Source: JAAERC01 sp965602655 (GTDB lineage: Bacteria; Zixibacteria; MSB-5A5; GN15; PGXB01). Taken from it: 8,312 nt of DNA. Location: the NCBI GenBank assembly GCA_965602655.1, contig CBFCZE010000117.1, positions 1 through 8,312 of the forward strand. Reading direction: 5' to 3'. Of this stretch, positions 1-5,686 are shown in pieces; the stretch's first letter is position 1, and every line of letters begins with the position of its first letter. The notes beneath the pieces were generated by a model. That model ran no database searches and had not been told where the DNA came from. It saw nothing but the letters and a program-made list of their open reading frames with translations. The translations under genes and the position numbers were made by a program.

Positions 1-120
1 AAAAGTCGTAACAAACAAAAGGACACTTAGTTTCCAGTTTTTATTCTTCATAATTCTACCCTTCATTTTTATATCTACAAATTATACGGAACGGGGGAGA
101 GATTGGGGAATAATTTGTCT

Positions 121-141
121 TGTAGTTTTGTAGTTTTGTAG
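121..141. repeat. Short tandem repeat TGTAGTTT
   Basis: Two exact 8-base units, TGTAGTTT, are followed by a partial unit TGTAG. That last partial unit is also the GTAG-containing foot of the first hairpin downstream. No function is evident. Confidence 0.7.
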
Positions 142-197
142 GTCGAAACCCCTGCGGTTTCGACATTTATGTAGGTCAAGCCTCTTTGAGGCTTGAC
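137..197. repeat. Pair of REP-like hairpins, each with a TGTAG foot
   Basis: Two perfect hairpins lie in direct succession. The first is GTCGAAACC (142-150), loop CCTGC, GGTTTCGAC (156-164). The second is GTCAAGCCTC (175-184), loop TTT, GAGGCTTGAC (188-197). Each is immediately preceded by TGTAG (137-141 and 170-174). A GTAG tetranucleotide at the 5' foot of the palindrome is a known hallmark of repetitive extragenic palindromes recognised by REP-associated transposases, so these are called REP-like. Neither is followed by a U-tract, so they do not look like intrinsic terminators. Confidence 0.7.
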
Positions 198-263
198 GTC
201 AAATCTGTGGTTACGACAAATTTACTACAAAATTTAGTACCAAGAGTCTTAATCGACCCCAAA

Positions 264-326
264 AATTCCTTATAAGTGGTTTCACCACCTTTCGTTACGG
301 CAAAATGGCTTCGTTTTCCCGTTTTT
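264..326 (-). repeat. Dispersed repeat, copy D (minus strand)
   Basis: Read on the minus strand, this segment begins AAAAACGGGAAAACGAAGCC and ends AAGGAAT. It matches 1638-1699 on the plus strand at 19 of the first 20 bases, shares the ATTT that follows, and ends with the same TA(C/T)AAGGAAT; the middle is diverged. Both copies contain a frame that reads K-T-G-K-R-(S/I)-H-F, but no continuing gene follows in either. It is one of four recognisable copies in the window, and the only one on the minus strand. Confidence 0.6.
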
Positions 327-445
327 GTGTTTTTTCGCAAAATAGCCATCCCCGTCCCAAAAATATTTATAGACATTCTCATACATATCATTTATGGGGA
401 GTAATCGGAATTAACCATGATATAGTTGAAAAATTGTTCTGGTGC

Positions 446-495
446 CCCGCCCCTTCAGGGGTGGGAATTTCTTATCCCACGTCTAAAGACATGGG
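446..495. repeat. Two adjacent hairpins upstream of the HEPN-like ORF
   Basis: The first hairpin is CCCGCCCC (446-453), loop TTCA, GGGGTGGG (458-465), with one G-U pair. The second is CCCACGTC (476-483), loop TAAA, GACATGGG (488-495), with one mismatch. GTGGG at 461-465 could alternatively pair with CCCAC at 476-480. The second hairpin merges into TGGGCCACC (492-500), which recurs inverted just after the downstream gene. No U-tract follows either hairpin. They resemble REP-type palindromes. Confidence 0.55.
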
Positions 496-502
496 CCACC
501 CG
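492..502 (+). repeat. Left arm of inverted repeat framing the first HEPN-like ORF
   Basis: TGGGCCACCCG here is the inverse of CCGGTGGCCCA at 1121-1131: nine bases match exactly and 10 of 11 overall. This arm ends 14 bases before the proposed start codon of the HEPN-like ORF, and the other arm begins 4 bases after its stop codon. Such tight framing suggests that the ORF and its palindromes form one unit, although an 11-base repeat can also occur by chance in palindrome-rich DNA. Confidence 0.5.
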
Positions 503-516
503 ACGAATTAGGTAAA

Positions 517-1116
517 TTGGCCAAAATAATTGAGAAGGCCAAATATGGTAAACAGAACATATCAAGATTAAGATCGCAAATTAAAAAGGAAAGGGCTATT
601 ATTCAAAGAAATGATATTTTGTCATTAAATATAAAATATCGTGAGAAATTAGATAAAGTCTATTCTAGTTATCTTAAGAATAAGCCAATAAAAAAATCTG
701 ATTCGGTACTTTTTTTAGATAATTTTTCAAATACAAGAAGTTATATATATAACGTAGTATTTCAGATAAATGCTAGTTATGATTCCAATCTTATGGATTG
801 CTGTGCAGTCATGTGTCGCAGATTACTTGAAACATTAATGATTGAGACTTTGATAAAAAAGGGGCTGAAAACAAAAATATATAATAATGGTAATTTTCTT
901 CCTTACAAAGAATTGCTAAAAATGTTGAAGGCCAAAACTAATATTTGTTTTGGCAAAACAGCATTGAGGGGTTTAGAGAGTTTCAAAAGAGTTGCCGATC
1001 GTTCAGCGCATGATATAAAATTTAATGCAAAAAAATCAAGAGATATTGATCCATATATAGAGGGAATAGAAGCAGCTAGCAATGAGCTACTTTTAGAGTC
1101 TAATCTGAAGAATTAA
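517..1116 (+). CDS. HEPN / DUF4145-like protein
   Basis: The predicted protein has 199 residues and no signal peptide or membrane segment. The N-terminal part (about 1-60) is highly charged and probably helical. Residues 85-166 resemble DUF4145-type HEPN proteins: D-C-C-A-V-M-C-R-R-L-L-E-T-L (about 94-107) is the usual helix, and R158-V-A-D-R-S-A-H165-D166 fits the HEPN R-x(4-6)-H motif. HEPN domains are all-alpha and often act as RNases in toxin-antitoxin and phage-defence systems, but many DUF4145 proteins have no assigned activity, so no reaction is claimed. The start is uncertain. TTG at 517 is the first possible start in an otherwise open frame that begins after TAA at 484, and only a weak GGTAAA precedes it. 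The N-terminus could therefore be truncated. The gene is visibly AT-rich compared with lexA or purD, suggesting transfer. A 9-11 base inverted repeat frames it tightly (492-502 and 1121-1131). No antitoxin-like neighbour is present. Confidence 0.7.
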   Translation: MAKIIEKAKYGKQNISRLRSQIKKERAIIQRNDILSLNIKYREKLDKVYSSYLKNKPIKKSDSVLFLDNFSNTRSYIYNVVFQINASYDSNLMDCCAVMCRRLLETLMIETLIKKGLKTKIYNNGNFLPYKELLKMLKAKTNICFGKTALRGLESFKRVADRSAHDIKFNAKKSRDIDPYIEGIEAASNELLLESNLKN

Positions 1117-1120
1117 AGGC

Positions 1121-1131
1121 CCGGTGGCCCA
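1121..1131 (-). repeat. Right arm of inverted repeat framing the first HEPN-like ORF
   Basis: CCGGTGGCCCA lies 4 bases after the TAA stop of the HEPN-like ORF and is the inverse of TGGGCCACCCG at 492-502. It overlaps a local palindrome, GGTGG-C-CCACC (1123-1133). Confidence 0.5.
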
Positions 1132-1284
1132 CCATTTATGGTCGGTTTCACCACATTTTCCCCACCAAACCGGTGTTAAATCTGTTCTCTCCCCACCTAT
1201 AGAAAGTTTAATAACAAGGGAGGAGTATGTCTAATAGAAACCGCTTTTCTGGGATTTCGACCTGCGTCCAAAAACTTTTTATGC

Positions 1285-1341
1285 ACAAAACGAACCCATT
1301 TTCGTTGGAATTAATTGGAGATGAAGAGGTTACAAGGAATT
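1285..1341 (+). repeat. Dispersed repeat, copy A
   Basis: The segment runs from ACAAAACGAACCCATTTTCG to GAAGAGGTTACAAGGAATT. It shares the AAAACGAA-CCCATTT head and the AGGTTACAAGGAAT tail with copy C (1638-1699), with a diverged and slightly gapped middle. Confidence 0.55.
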
Positions 1342-1376
1342 CTGGAGATTGTGCTCGTCGCGGCAAGCAAAAAAAC

Positions 1377-1443
1377 GTCATCCCCGCGAAGGCGGGGATC
1401 CACGCCGCAAATAAAGATGGATTCCCGTTTTCACGGGAATGAC
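1377..1443. repeat. ATTCCC-type palindrome doublet (dRS3-like)
   Basis: Hairpin one is ATCCCCGC (1380-1387), loop GAAG, GCGGGGAT (1392-1399). Hairpin two is ATTCCCGT (1421-1428), loop TTTC, ACGGGAAT (1433-1440). The outer ends GTCAT and ATGAC and the inner TCCA and TGGA also pair, so the two units form an inverted pair that could fold into one large stem. The sequence class matches the widespread GTCATTCCCGCG...CGGGAAT extragenic repeats, of which the neisserial dRS3 is a known example. Translated, it gives the familiar spurious peptide V-I-P-A-K-A-G-I. Confidence 0.85.
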
Positions 1444-1517
1444 ATTAAAAGGGCGCGCAAAAAAGGCCCTTATGCGGACGGAGCAAAATCAACATCGAGT
1501 TGATAGTCTAAAATCAA

Positions 1518-1579
1518 AAAAAACGGAACAAAGCCATTTTGTTGTAAAAGTATGAAAAGGAAGAGGCTAAAGCGATTTT
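1518..1579 (+). repeat. Dispersed repeat, copy B
   Basis: The most diverged copy. It shares CCATTT-(6-8 bases)-TATGAAA-(GG)-A-AGAGG with copy C (1656 onward), and one of its frames reads K-T-E-Q-S-H-F before stopping. The identity is suggestive but would need an alignment to confirm. Confidence 0.45.
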
Positions 1580-1588
1580 TTTAAGATT

Positions 1589-1612
1589 CCGTCAGGAAAG
1601 GGTTCCTGACGG
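1589..1612. repeat. Perfect 10-bp hairpin
   Basis: CCGTCAGGAA (1589-1598), loop AGGG, TTCCTGACGG (1603-1612). The sequence is unlike the other palindromes in the window. No U-tract follows on the plus strand. On the minus strand a run of A/T sits a few bases beyond the stem (1575-1582), so weak terminator activity there is possible. REP-type repeat is the preferred reading. Confidence 0.6.
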
Positions 1613-1637
1613 CACAATGTAAATAATATGAAAACCT

Positions 1638-1699
1638 AAAAACGGGAAAACGAATCCATTTCATTGTACTAATATGAAAGGCCATAGGTTACAAGGAAT
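1638..1699 (+). repeat. Dispersed repeat, copy C
   Basis: This is the best-preserved plus-strand copy. It begins AAAAACGGGAAAACGAATCC and ends GGTTACAAGGAAT, and matches the minus-strand copy at 264-326 at 19 of the first 20 bases. The K-T-G-K-R-I-H-F frame ends in a TGA after a few more codons, so the repeat is not part of a present-day gene. Confidence 0.6.
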
Positions 1700-1736
1700 A
1701 ATTGTATTATCGGTTTTAAAAATTGACGCTTATGTG

Positions 1737-1760
1737 CTGTCGGGTCGCCGCACCCGACAG
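1737..1760. repeat. 9-bp hairpin next to the cation efflux gene stop
   Basis: CTGTCGGGT (1737-1745), loop CGCCGC, ACCCGACAG (1752-1760). It lies 9 bases beyond the stop codon of the minus-strand cation efflux gene. In that direction there is no immediate U-tract after the stem, so it is called a REP-like palindrome rather than an intrinsic terminator, although it could protect the 3' end of the transcript. Confidence 0.6.
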
Positions 1761-1769
1761 TCCGGGCGC

Positions 1770-2639
1770 CTATTTACTATCAGGTTCGATATGGACGAGG
1801 ATGCCGGCAACTTCGGGAAACTCCTTAATTACCAATGTCTTAATTTTATGAGCGATATCATGTCCCTCGCGGACCGTTATAGCGCCTTTGACATTGACAG
1901 CGGTGTCCATATGATAATCCGAACCGACCATGTGCCCTTTTATCCATTTGACATTGACAACGCCGTCTATATTTGAAATGAATTCCCTGATATCATTCTG
2001 GCGGGCAATTTCGGGCGAACCGACCATCAATGTATGGACATTATCTCTGATAATTTTGACAGCCTGCCTCAGAATGAAAAAAGCGACCCACAATCCGGCA
2101 ATCGGGTCAAGAACGGGAAACTTGGTTTGCGCTACGACAATTCCAACCAATGTTCCGATGGATACAATAACGTCCGTACGATGATCGGCGGCATTGGCAA
2201 TCACGGCCTGGGAACGATATTTACGGCCGATGTTTAATGTGTATTTATAAAGAATAGATTTAACGACGATTGTTATAAGTGCCGCTATAGTAGCAAGATA
2301 GGTTGGTGTCTTAAAGTTTTGATTTATGATGGTATCATATGCTTCGTGGCCGATATACCCCCCGGTGATTATCAAAACCATGGCAACAAAAATGGCAGAC
2401 AGGGTATCGGCATTACCATGACCGTATGGGTGATTTTCATCGGGCGGTTTTTTGGCTATATTAATTCCAAACCAGACAACAACGTTGGCGACTATATCAA
2501 GAAGTGAATTTAAAGCATCGGCAACCAGCGCCTGTGATCGTCCAACAATACCACCAAACAGCTTCAGGATGAAAAGCAGGATGTTTATCAGAAGGCTCAG
2601 TTTGGTACTGGCGATTGGAGTTTGCAATGACTTCAGCAA
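1770..2639 (-). CDS. Cation diffusion facilitator, probable Mn2+ efflux transporter (MntE-like)
   Basis: A complete CDF-family inner-membrane transporter of 289 residues, which would export a divalent metal from the cytoplasm in exchange for protons as a homodimer. About six membrane helices span residues 13-200, followed by a cytoplasmic metal-binding domain (about 205-289) with D241, H243, D245, H260 and H283. Family landmarks are V-A-D-A-L-N-S-L-L-D (39-48), H-P-Y-G-H-G-N-A-D (70-78) and A-D-H-R-T-D (151-156). The four residues at the transport site are N44, D48, D152 and D156. This N-D-D-D set is the one described for manganese exporters such as streptococcal MntE; zinc exporters have H-D-H-D or D-D-H-D. 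Mn2+ is therefore the likeliest substrate, with Fe2+ possible. The start is TTG at 2637-2639, supported by GAGG 7 bases upstream. The gene stands alone, separated from the TPR gene by a strong terminator. Confidence 0.93.
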   Translation of the reverse strand: MLKSLQTPIASTKLSLLINILLFILKLFGGIVGRSQALVADALNSLLDIVANVVVWFGINIAKKPPDENHPYGHGNADTLSAIFVAMVLIITGGYIGHEAYDTIINQNFKTPTYLATIAALITIVVKSILYKYTLNIGRKYRSQAVIANAADHRTDVIVSIGTLVGIVVAQTKFPVLDPIAGLWVAFFILRQAVKIIRDNVHTLMVGSPEIARQNDIREFISNIDGVVNVKWIKGHMVGSDYHMDTAVNVKGAITVREGHDIAHKIKTLVIKEFPEVAGILVHIEPDSK

Positions 2640-2646
2640 TTAATAA

Positions 2647-2650
2647 CCTC
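2647..2650 (-). promoter_or_regulatory. Ribosome binding site deciding the TTG start of the cation efflux gene
   Basis: GAGG on the minus strand lies 7 bases before TTG at 2637-2639. No in-frame ATG lies closer to a comparable site, so the TTG start is preferred. Confidence 0.6.
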
Positions 2651-2668
2651 ACACGATTGATATATTAA

Positions 2669-2700
2669 AAAACAGGCGGATAAAAAAATCCGCCTGTTTT
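2669..2700 (-). terminator. Intrinsic terminator of the TPR gene
   Basis: AAAACAGGCGGAT (2669-2681), loop AAAAAA, ATCCGCCTGTTTT (2688-2700): a perfect 13-bp stem. Read on the minus strand it follows the TPR gene stop by 21 bases and ends in a run of T. T-rich sequence on both sides means it could also work on the plus strand. It separates the TPR gene from the downstream cation efflux gene. Confidence 0.9.
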
Positions 2701-2721
2701 ATATTTTTACACAAAATAAGC

Positions 2722-3627
2722 CTAATTATTTTTGTTGTATTCTTTAAGCTCGTTGAGTTCGTCCAGATGTTCCTCGATTCCCGGTATCATACTTTTGGCT
2801 TTCGGATTTTTACGGGCCACTTTGAGGAATTGGTTCCAGTATTGAATAACCTCATCGACATTATCCTGATTACCGCTCTCATAAGATATGGCCATATTGT
2901 AAATGGCCCGGTAATTATCCGGTTTTATTTGAACGGCTTTGCGGAAATTATTAAAGGCCGACGAATATTTCTCCTGGATTTGATAAATCTGTCCCAGGCT
3001 ATTGAAGGAGTTAAAGTAATCTTTTTTCAGTTCAATGGATTTGTTGTAGCTGGCAATCGCTTCGTCATATTTTTTTAACTTCTGCTGAGCTTTACCCATA
3101 AGATAATACGGAAGGTAATCGTCCTTAAAATGCTCGGTGAATTTTGTCATACTTTCAATCAGTCCCGCCCAGTCTTTTTTGACAAACTGAACAAGTCCAA
3201 GATCCTTATAGATCTCAAAATATTCGGTATCGATTGAAATCAAAGTATTATAACAATTTGCGGCATCGTCATATTTTTTCTGCTTATAATATACCCGTCC
3301 AAGATTGGCCCAGGCATCGGCACTTGCAGCATCGGTTTCGGTTGCCTTTTTGAAATTAGATTCGGCCCTGCCATAATCGTTTTTTTCAAAATAAATCGAA
3401 CCAAGATTAATATAGGCATCCGTAAAATTCGGATCGGTCGCAATTACGCCCTGATATAGCGTTACGGCCGTTGAGTCGTCTCCCTCCTGCTGAGCTTCCA
3501 GTGCCGCATTAAAGACTCTTTTCGCTTCCTGATCATCTTCCTGAGCCATAACAGTCACAGGGACTATGAGTAAAGTCAGGATGGCAGTAATGGCAAGATT
3601 TTTCATTGACCAAAATTTCGTGTTCAT
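2722..3627 (-). CDS. Secreted TPR-repeat protein
   Basis: A 301-residue protein with a signal peptide (a hydrophobic stretch from about 9 to 28, probable cleavage after V-M-A, before Q29-E-D-D). Seven consecutive tetratricopeptide units of about 34 residues then fill residues 35-275, with typical pairs such as Y-I-N-L-G-S-I-Y-F (72-80), W-A-N-L-G-R-V-Y-Y (106-114) and S-L-G-Q-I-Y (210-215). Each is a helix-turn-helix that builds a protein-binding superhelix. No enzymatic domain is present, so it is probably a periplasmic scaffold or assembly factor; the partner is unknown. The start at 3625-3627 is supported by GGGAG 8 bases upstream. Met8 is a less likely alternative. The gene follows purE by 76 bases with no terminator visible between them, so readthrough is possible. 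A weak promoter of its own, TTGAAA (3685-3690) and TAGAAT (3660-3665) with a long 19-base spacer, is also conceivable. A strong terminator follows. Confidence 0.9.
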   Translation of the reverse strand: MNTKFWSMKNLAITAILTLLIVPVTVMAQEDDQEAKRVFNAALEAQQEGDDSTAVTLYQGVIATDPNFTDAYINLGSIYFEKNDYGRAESNFKKATETDAASADAWANLGRVYYKQKKYDDAANCYNTLISIDTEYFEIYKDLGLVQFVKKDWAGLIESMTKFTEHFKDDYLPYYLMGKAQQKLKKYDEAIASYNKSIELKKDYFNSFNSLGQIYQIQEKYSSAFNNFRKAVQIKPDNYRAIYNMAISYESGNQDNVDEVIQYWNQFLKVARKNPKAKSMIPGIEEHLDELNELKEYNKNN

Positions 3628-3703
3628 TTCGTATTCTCCCTCTTATAAATTCATTTAATATTCTACAAATTTGATCTCAATGGTTTTCAAAAATATTAAA
3701 AAA

Positions 3704-4138
3704 TTACATCTCGTCAAGTTTTTTTGTTATTTCGTCATATTTTATGGCGAGAATCCTGGCAGATAAAATAGCGGCATTTTTGGCGCCGGCTTTGCCTATT
3801 CCCATTGTAGCCACCGGGACACCTGAAGGCATCTGGGCAATAGCCAGAAGCGAATCGATACCGTCAAGAGTGGCCGGCAGAGGGACCCCTATCACCGGTA
3901 ATTTTGTTCTTGCGGCCACAACGCCGGGCAAAGCCGCGGCCATACCGGCCATACAGATTACCACTTCATATCCGTTTTCGGCGGCAGTTTTAGACAATTC
4001 GTCGGTTCGATCCGGTTGGCGATGAGCCGATGATACCTCGAGAGTATTATCAATTTCCAGATCATTTAAAATTGTCTGGCATTCTTCGGCATATTTGGAA
4101 TCGGATTTGGAGCCGATTAAAATAAGTACCTTGGGCAT
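3704..4138 (-). CDS. purE: 5-(carboxyamino)imidazole ribonucleotide mutase PurE
   Basis: The protein has 144 residues, a little shorter than the typical 160-170, and is complete. In class I form it converts N5-CAIR to CAIR in de novo purine synthesis, as a cytoplasmic octamer. The phosphate-binding G-S-K-S-D (9-13) and S-A-H39-R (37-40, with the catalytic histidine) are intact, and D-G-I-D-S-L-L-A-I-A-Q-M-P (92-104) and G-K-A-G-A-K-N-A-A (115-123) fit the family. In the loop usually written A-A-H-L-P-G this protein has A-A-A-L-P-G, so the second histidine is Ala69. The DNA reads cleanly as GCC GCG GCT TTG. Class II PurE also lacks that histidine but differs throughout the loop, so class I remains the better call. 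The ATG begins 1 base after the purD stop codon, which implies co-transcription and translational coupling. Confidence 0.93.
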   Translation of the reverse strand: MPKVLILIGSKSDSKYAEECQTILNDLEIDNTLEVSSAHRQPDRTDELSKTAAENGYEVVICMAGMAAALPGVVAARTKLPVIGVPLPATLDGIDSLLAIAQMPSGVPVATMGIGKAGAKNAAILSARILAIKYDEITKKLDEM

Positions 4139-4139
4139 A

Positions 4140-5426
4140 TTAAATTCCTATCGTTTTAATTTGCCTATTGGCTTTGAAACCGATGTCATTTCGATAATTC
4201 ATTCCTTCAAATTTTATATTGTCGATTACATCGTAGGCGGCCGACAAGGCAGATTTTAAATCATGATTAATTCCGGTGACTCCGATTACCCGGCCGCCGG
4301 AGGCTATCCAGTTTTTGCCTTCCTTACGGGTTCCTGAATGGAAAAGCTGACATTTTTTATCGCCGTAATTTCGAAGTCCGGTAATACGCTTACCGGTTTC
4401 TGCCTTTCCGGGATAACCTTTTGAGGAGAGTATAACGCATGCGGCGGCACCGGGATGCCATTCAATATTTGTTCCCTCTAGATTTCCCTCGGAGGTGGCT
4501 GAGAAAATTCGTCCGATATCAGATTTCAATAGAGCCAGAACAACCTGCGTTTCCGGATCGCCGAAACGACAATTAAATTCCAGAACTTTGGGTCCGGACT
4601 CGGTCAGCATCAGGCCGGCATATAAAACGCCGCGATACAAACGTCCTTCTCTTTCCAACCCGGAAATTGTTGTTTCCAGGATATGTTCGCGAATAAAATT
4701 CATTGTGGAATCATCGATAAATTTTACCGGACAGTAGGCACCCATACCGCCGGTATTCGGTCCGGTATCGCCCTCACCAATCTGTTTATGATCCTGAGAG
4801 GGTAACATAACTTTGATATTTTTTCCGTCCGAAAAAGCCATCACCGATAGTTCCTGACCTTCCAGACAGGTTTCGACAACTATCTTTTCACCGGCTTTTC
4901 CAAACTCTTTTTTCAAAAGCATCCGTTCAATAGCGTCGGCGGCTTCGTCGAATGTTTTGGCAACAATAACCCCTTTGCCGGCGGCTAATCCATCAGCTTT
5001 GACAACAATCGGCATCGCAGCAGATTTGATAAATGAAATAGCTTTGGGAACTTCCGAAAATACCTGAAAAGGCGCGGTCGGAATGTGGTATTTCCTCATA
5101 AACTCTTTGGCAAAAACTTTTGAGCCTTCCAGTTCGGCGGCGGCCCTGGTTGGTCCGAAAATCCGGAGTTTTCTTTTGCGGAATTCGTCCACAATACCGA
5201 TAGTTAACGGCAGTTCCGGACCGACAACGGTCAGGTCGATATGGTTTTTCTTGACAAAATTTATAAGGCCATTGATGTCATCTGCTTTGATATTTACCGT
5301 CTGAGCAATCAGCCCGATACCGGCGTTGCCCGGCGCACAATATATCTTTTTGACAACTTGGGAGTGTTTCAATTTCCAGCAGATAGTATGTTCCCGTCCG
5401 CCGGCTCCAACAACTAATACCTTCAT
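4140..5426 (-). CDS. purD: Phosphoribosylamine-glycine ligase (GAR synthetase) PurD
   Basis: A full-length protein of 428 residues. PurD joins 5-phosphoribosylamine and glycine with ATP to give GAR, the second step of purine synthesis, in the cytoplasm. The N-terminal Rossmann-like domain begins V-L-V-V-G-A-G-G-R-E-H (3-13), with V-G-P-E-L-P-L near 68-74 and F-G-P-T-R-A-A-A-E-L-E-G-S-K (about 90-103). The ATP-grasp core has V-V-K-A-D-G-L-A-A-G-K-G-V (about 140-152), Q-D-H-K-Q-I-G-E-G-D-T-G-P (about 212-224) and E-F-N-C-R-F-G-D-P-E-T-Q (about 287-298). The C-terminal domain carries S-G-G-R-V-I-G-V-T-G and Y-R-N-D-I-G-F. It is the first gene of a purD-purE transcript. The start ATG has AAAGGG about 9 bases upstream. 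All expected family motifs are present. Confidence 0.97.
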   Translation of the reverse strand: MKVLVVGAGGREHTICWKLKHSQVVKKIYCAPGNAGIGLIAQTVNIKADDINGLINFVKKNHIDLTVVGPELPLTIGIVDEFRKRKLRIFGPTRAAAELEGSKVFAKEFMRKYHIPTAPFQVFSEVPKAISFIKSAAMPIVVKADGLAAGKGVIVAKTFDEAADAIERMLLKKEFGKAGEKIVVETCLEGQELSVMAFSDGKNIKVMLPSQDHKQIGEGDTGPNTGGMGAYCPVKFIDDSTMNFIREHILETTISGLEREGRLYRGVLYAGLMLTESGPKVLEFNCRFGDPETQVVLALLKSDIGRIFSATSEGNLEGTNIEWHPGAAACVILSSKGYPGKAETGKRITGLRNYGDKKCQLFHSGTRKEGKNWIASGGRVIGVTGINHDLKSALSAAYDVIDNIKFEGMNYRNDIGFKANRQIKTIGI

Positions 5427-5482
5427 CTATTTTTTCCCTTTAATTCCTTCAACTCCTACAACCGTTAAAAATATAAACAAAA

Positions 5483-5511
5483 ATAATAACAAAATATAAT
5501 TTTTTATTCAA
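5483..5511 (-). promoter_or_regulatory. Candidate promoter for purD-purE
   Basis: On the minus strand TTGAAT (5506-5511) is separated by 17 bases from TATTAT (5483-5488), a good sigma-70-type arrangement about 57 bases upstream of the purD start codon. The region is very AT-rich, so a chance match is possible. I see no purine riboswitch in the leader. Confidence 0.4.
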
Positions 5512-5626
5512 GGGTTTTTTAGATAGATTTGGCTTTGTTGGCTATATATGATTATTGGCATCTTATGATTATCACATCTTCAATATCACTTATTAAGTAA
5601 TTGGCCTTTAAATCCGATATTTTTTC

Positions 5627-5656
5627 TTGACATCTGAACATATGTGCAGTTATTAT
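5627..5656 (+). promoter_or_regulatory. lexA promoter
   Basis: A perfect -35 TTGACA (5627-5632) and a -10 TATTAT (5651-5656) are separated by 18 bases. The LexA-type box at 5636-5647 lies between them, so repressor binding would block the promoter directly. TATAAT at 5654-5659 is a perfect hexamer but would leave a 21-base spacer. Confidence 0.65.
5636..5647 (+). promoter_or_regulatory. Putative LexA (SOS) operator
   Basis: GAACATATGTGC differs at one base from the perfect palindrome GAACATATGTTC. This matches the GAAC-N4-GTTC class of LexA operator known from Gram-positive and several other phyla, not the CTGT-N8-ACAG type of E. coli. Its position between the -35 and -10 elements of lexA fits autorepression. 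No other copy is evident in the window, including upstream of the dinB pair. Confidence 0.6.
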
Positions 5657-5686
5657 AATAATAGGAAATATTAATAATCTGCAGGC

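Larger units (their letters stand above)
1..516. other. Gene-poor, repeat-rich stretch at the left edge
   Basis: I see no convincing gene here. The stretch holds an 8-base tandem repeat, two REP-like hairpins (142-197), one inverted copy of a dispersed repeat (264-326), a GC-rich hairpin (446-465) and an imperfect hairpin (476-495) just before the HEPN-like ORF. Short open frames on both strands run through the palindromes and repeat copies, which is expected by chance in such DNA. Confidence 0.6.
1117..1769. other. Repeat field between the HEPN-like ORF and the cation efflux gene
   Basis: This stretch of about 650 bases has no convincing gene. It contains three diverged copies of a roughly 60-base dispersed repeat (1285-1341, 1518-1579, 1638-1699), a paired ATTCCC-type palindrome doublet (1377-1443), a 10-bp hairpin (1589-1612) and a 9-bp hairpin (1737-1760) that ends close to the stop codon of the cation efflux gene. 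A strong GGGAGGAG followed by ATG at 1227 looks like a ribosome binding site, but its reading frame soon runs into repeat copy A and then the palindrome doublet. It is at most the cut-off start of a former gene. Confidence 0.65.

Noticed and set aside
3..14. AAGTCGTAACAA, identical to a conserved stretch near the 3' end of 16S rRNA
   Set aside because: The match stops after 12 bases: the expected GGTAACC-type continuation and the CCTCC anti-Shine-Dalgarno end are absent, so it is chance.
176..511. Overlapping open frames of about 70 codons on both strands
   Set aside because: They run through the REP hairpins and dispersed-repeat copy D, have no ribosome binding sites and no recognisable domains.
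1227..1503. Short open frames, one with a strong GGGAGGAG before ATG 1227
   Set aside because: The spacing is too short, and after about 20 codons the peptide is only translated repeat copy A and the ATTCCC doublet (V-I-P-A-K-A-G-I). At most it is a gene start cut off by repeats.
121..1760. CRISPR array suggested by repeated hairpins
   Set aside because: The repeats differ in sequence, spacing is irregular, and no cas-like gene is present.
1674..1976. Plus-strand frame beginning M-K-G-H-R-L-Q-G-I-I
   Set aside because: It starts in repeat copy C, passes a hairpin and then reads antisense to the 3' end of the cation efflux gene, which has clear family motifs.
5427..5626. Purine riboswitch or tRNA gene in the purD-lexA spacer
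   Set aside because: The spacer is AT-rich with no conserved purine-riboswitch core or cloverleaf. Only promoter-like hexamers are visible.
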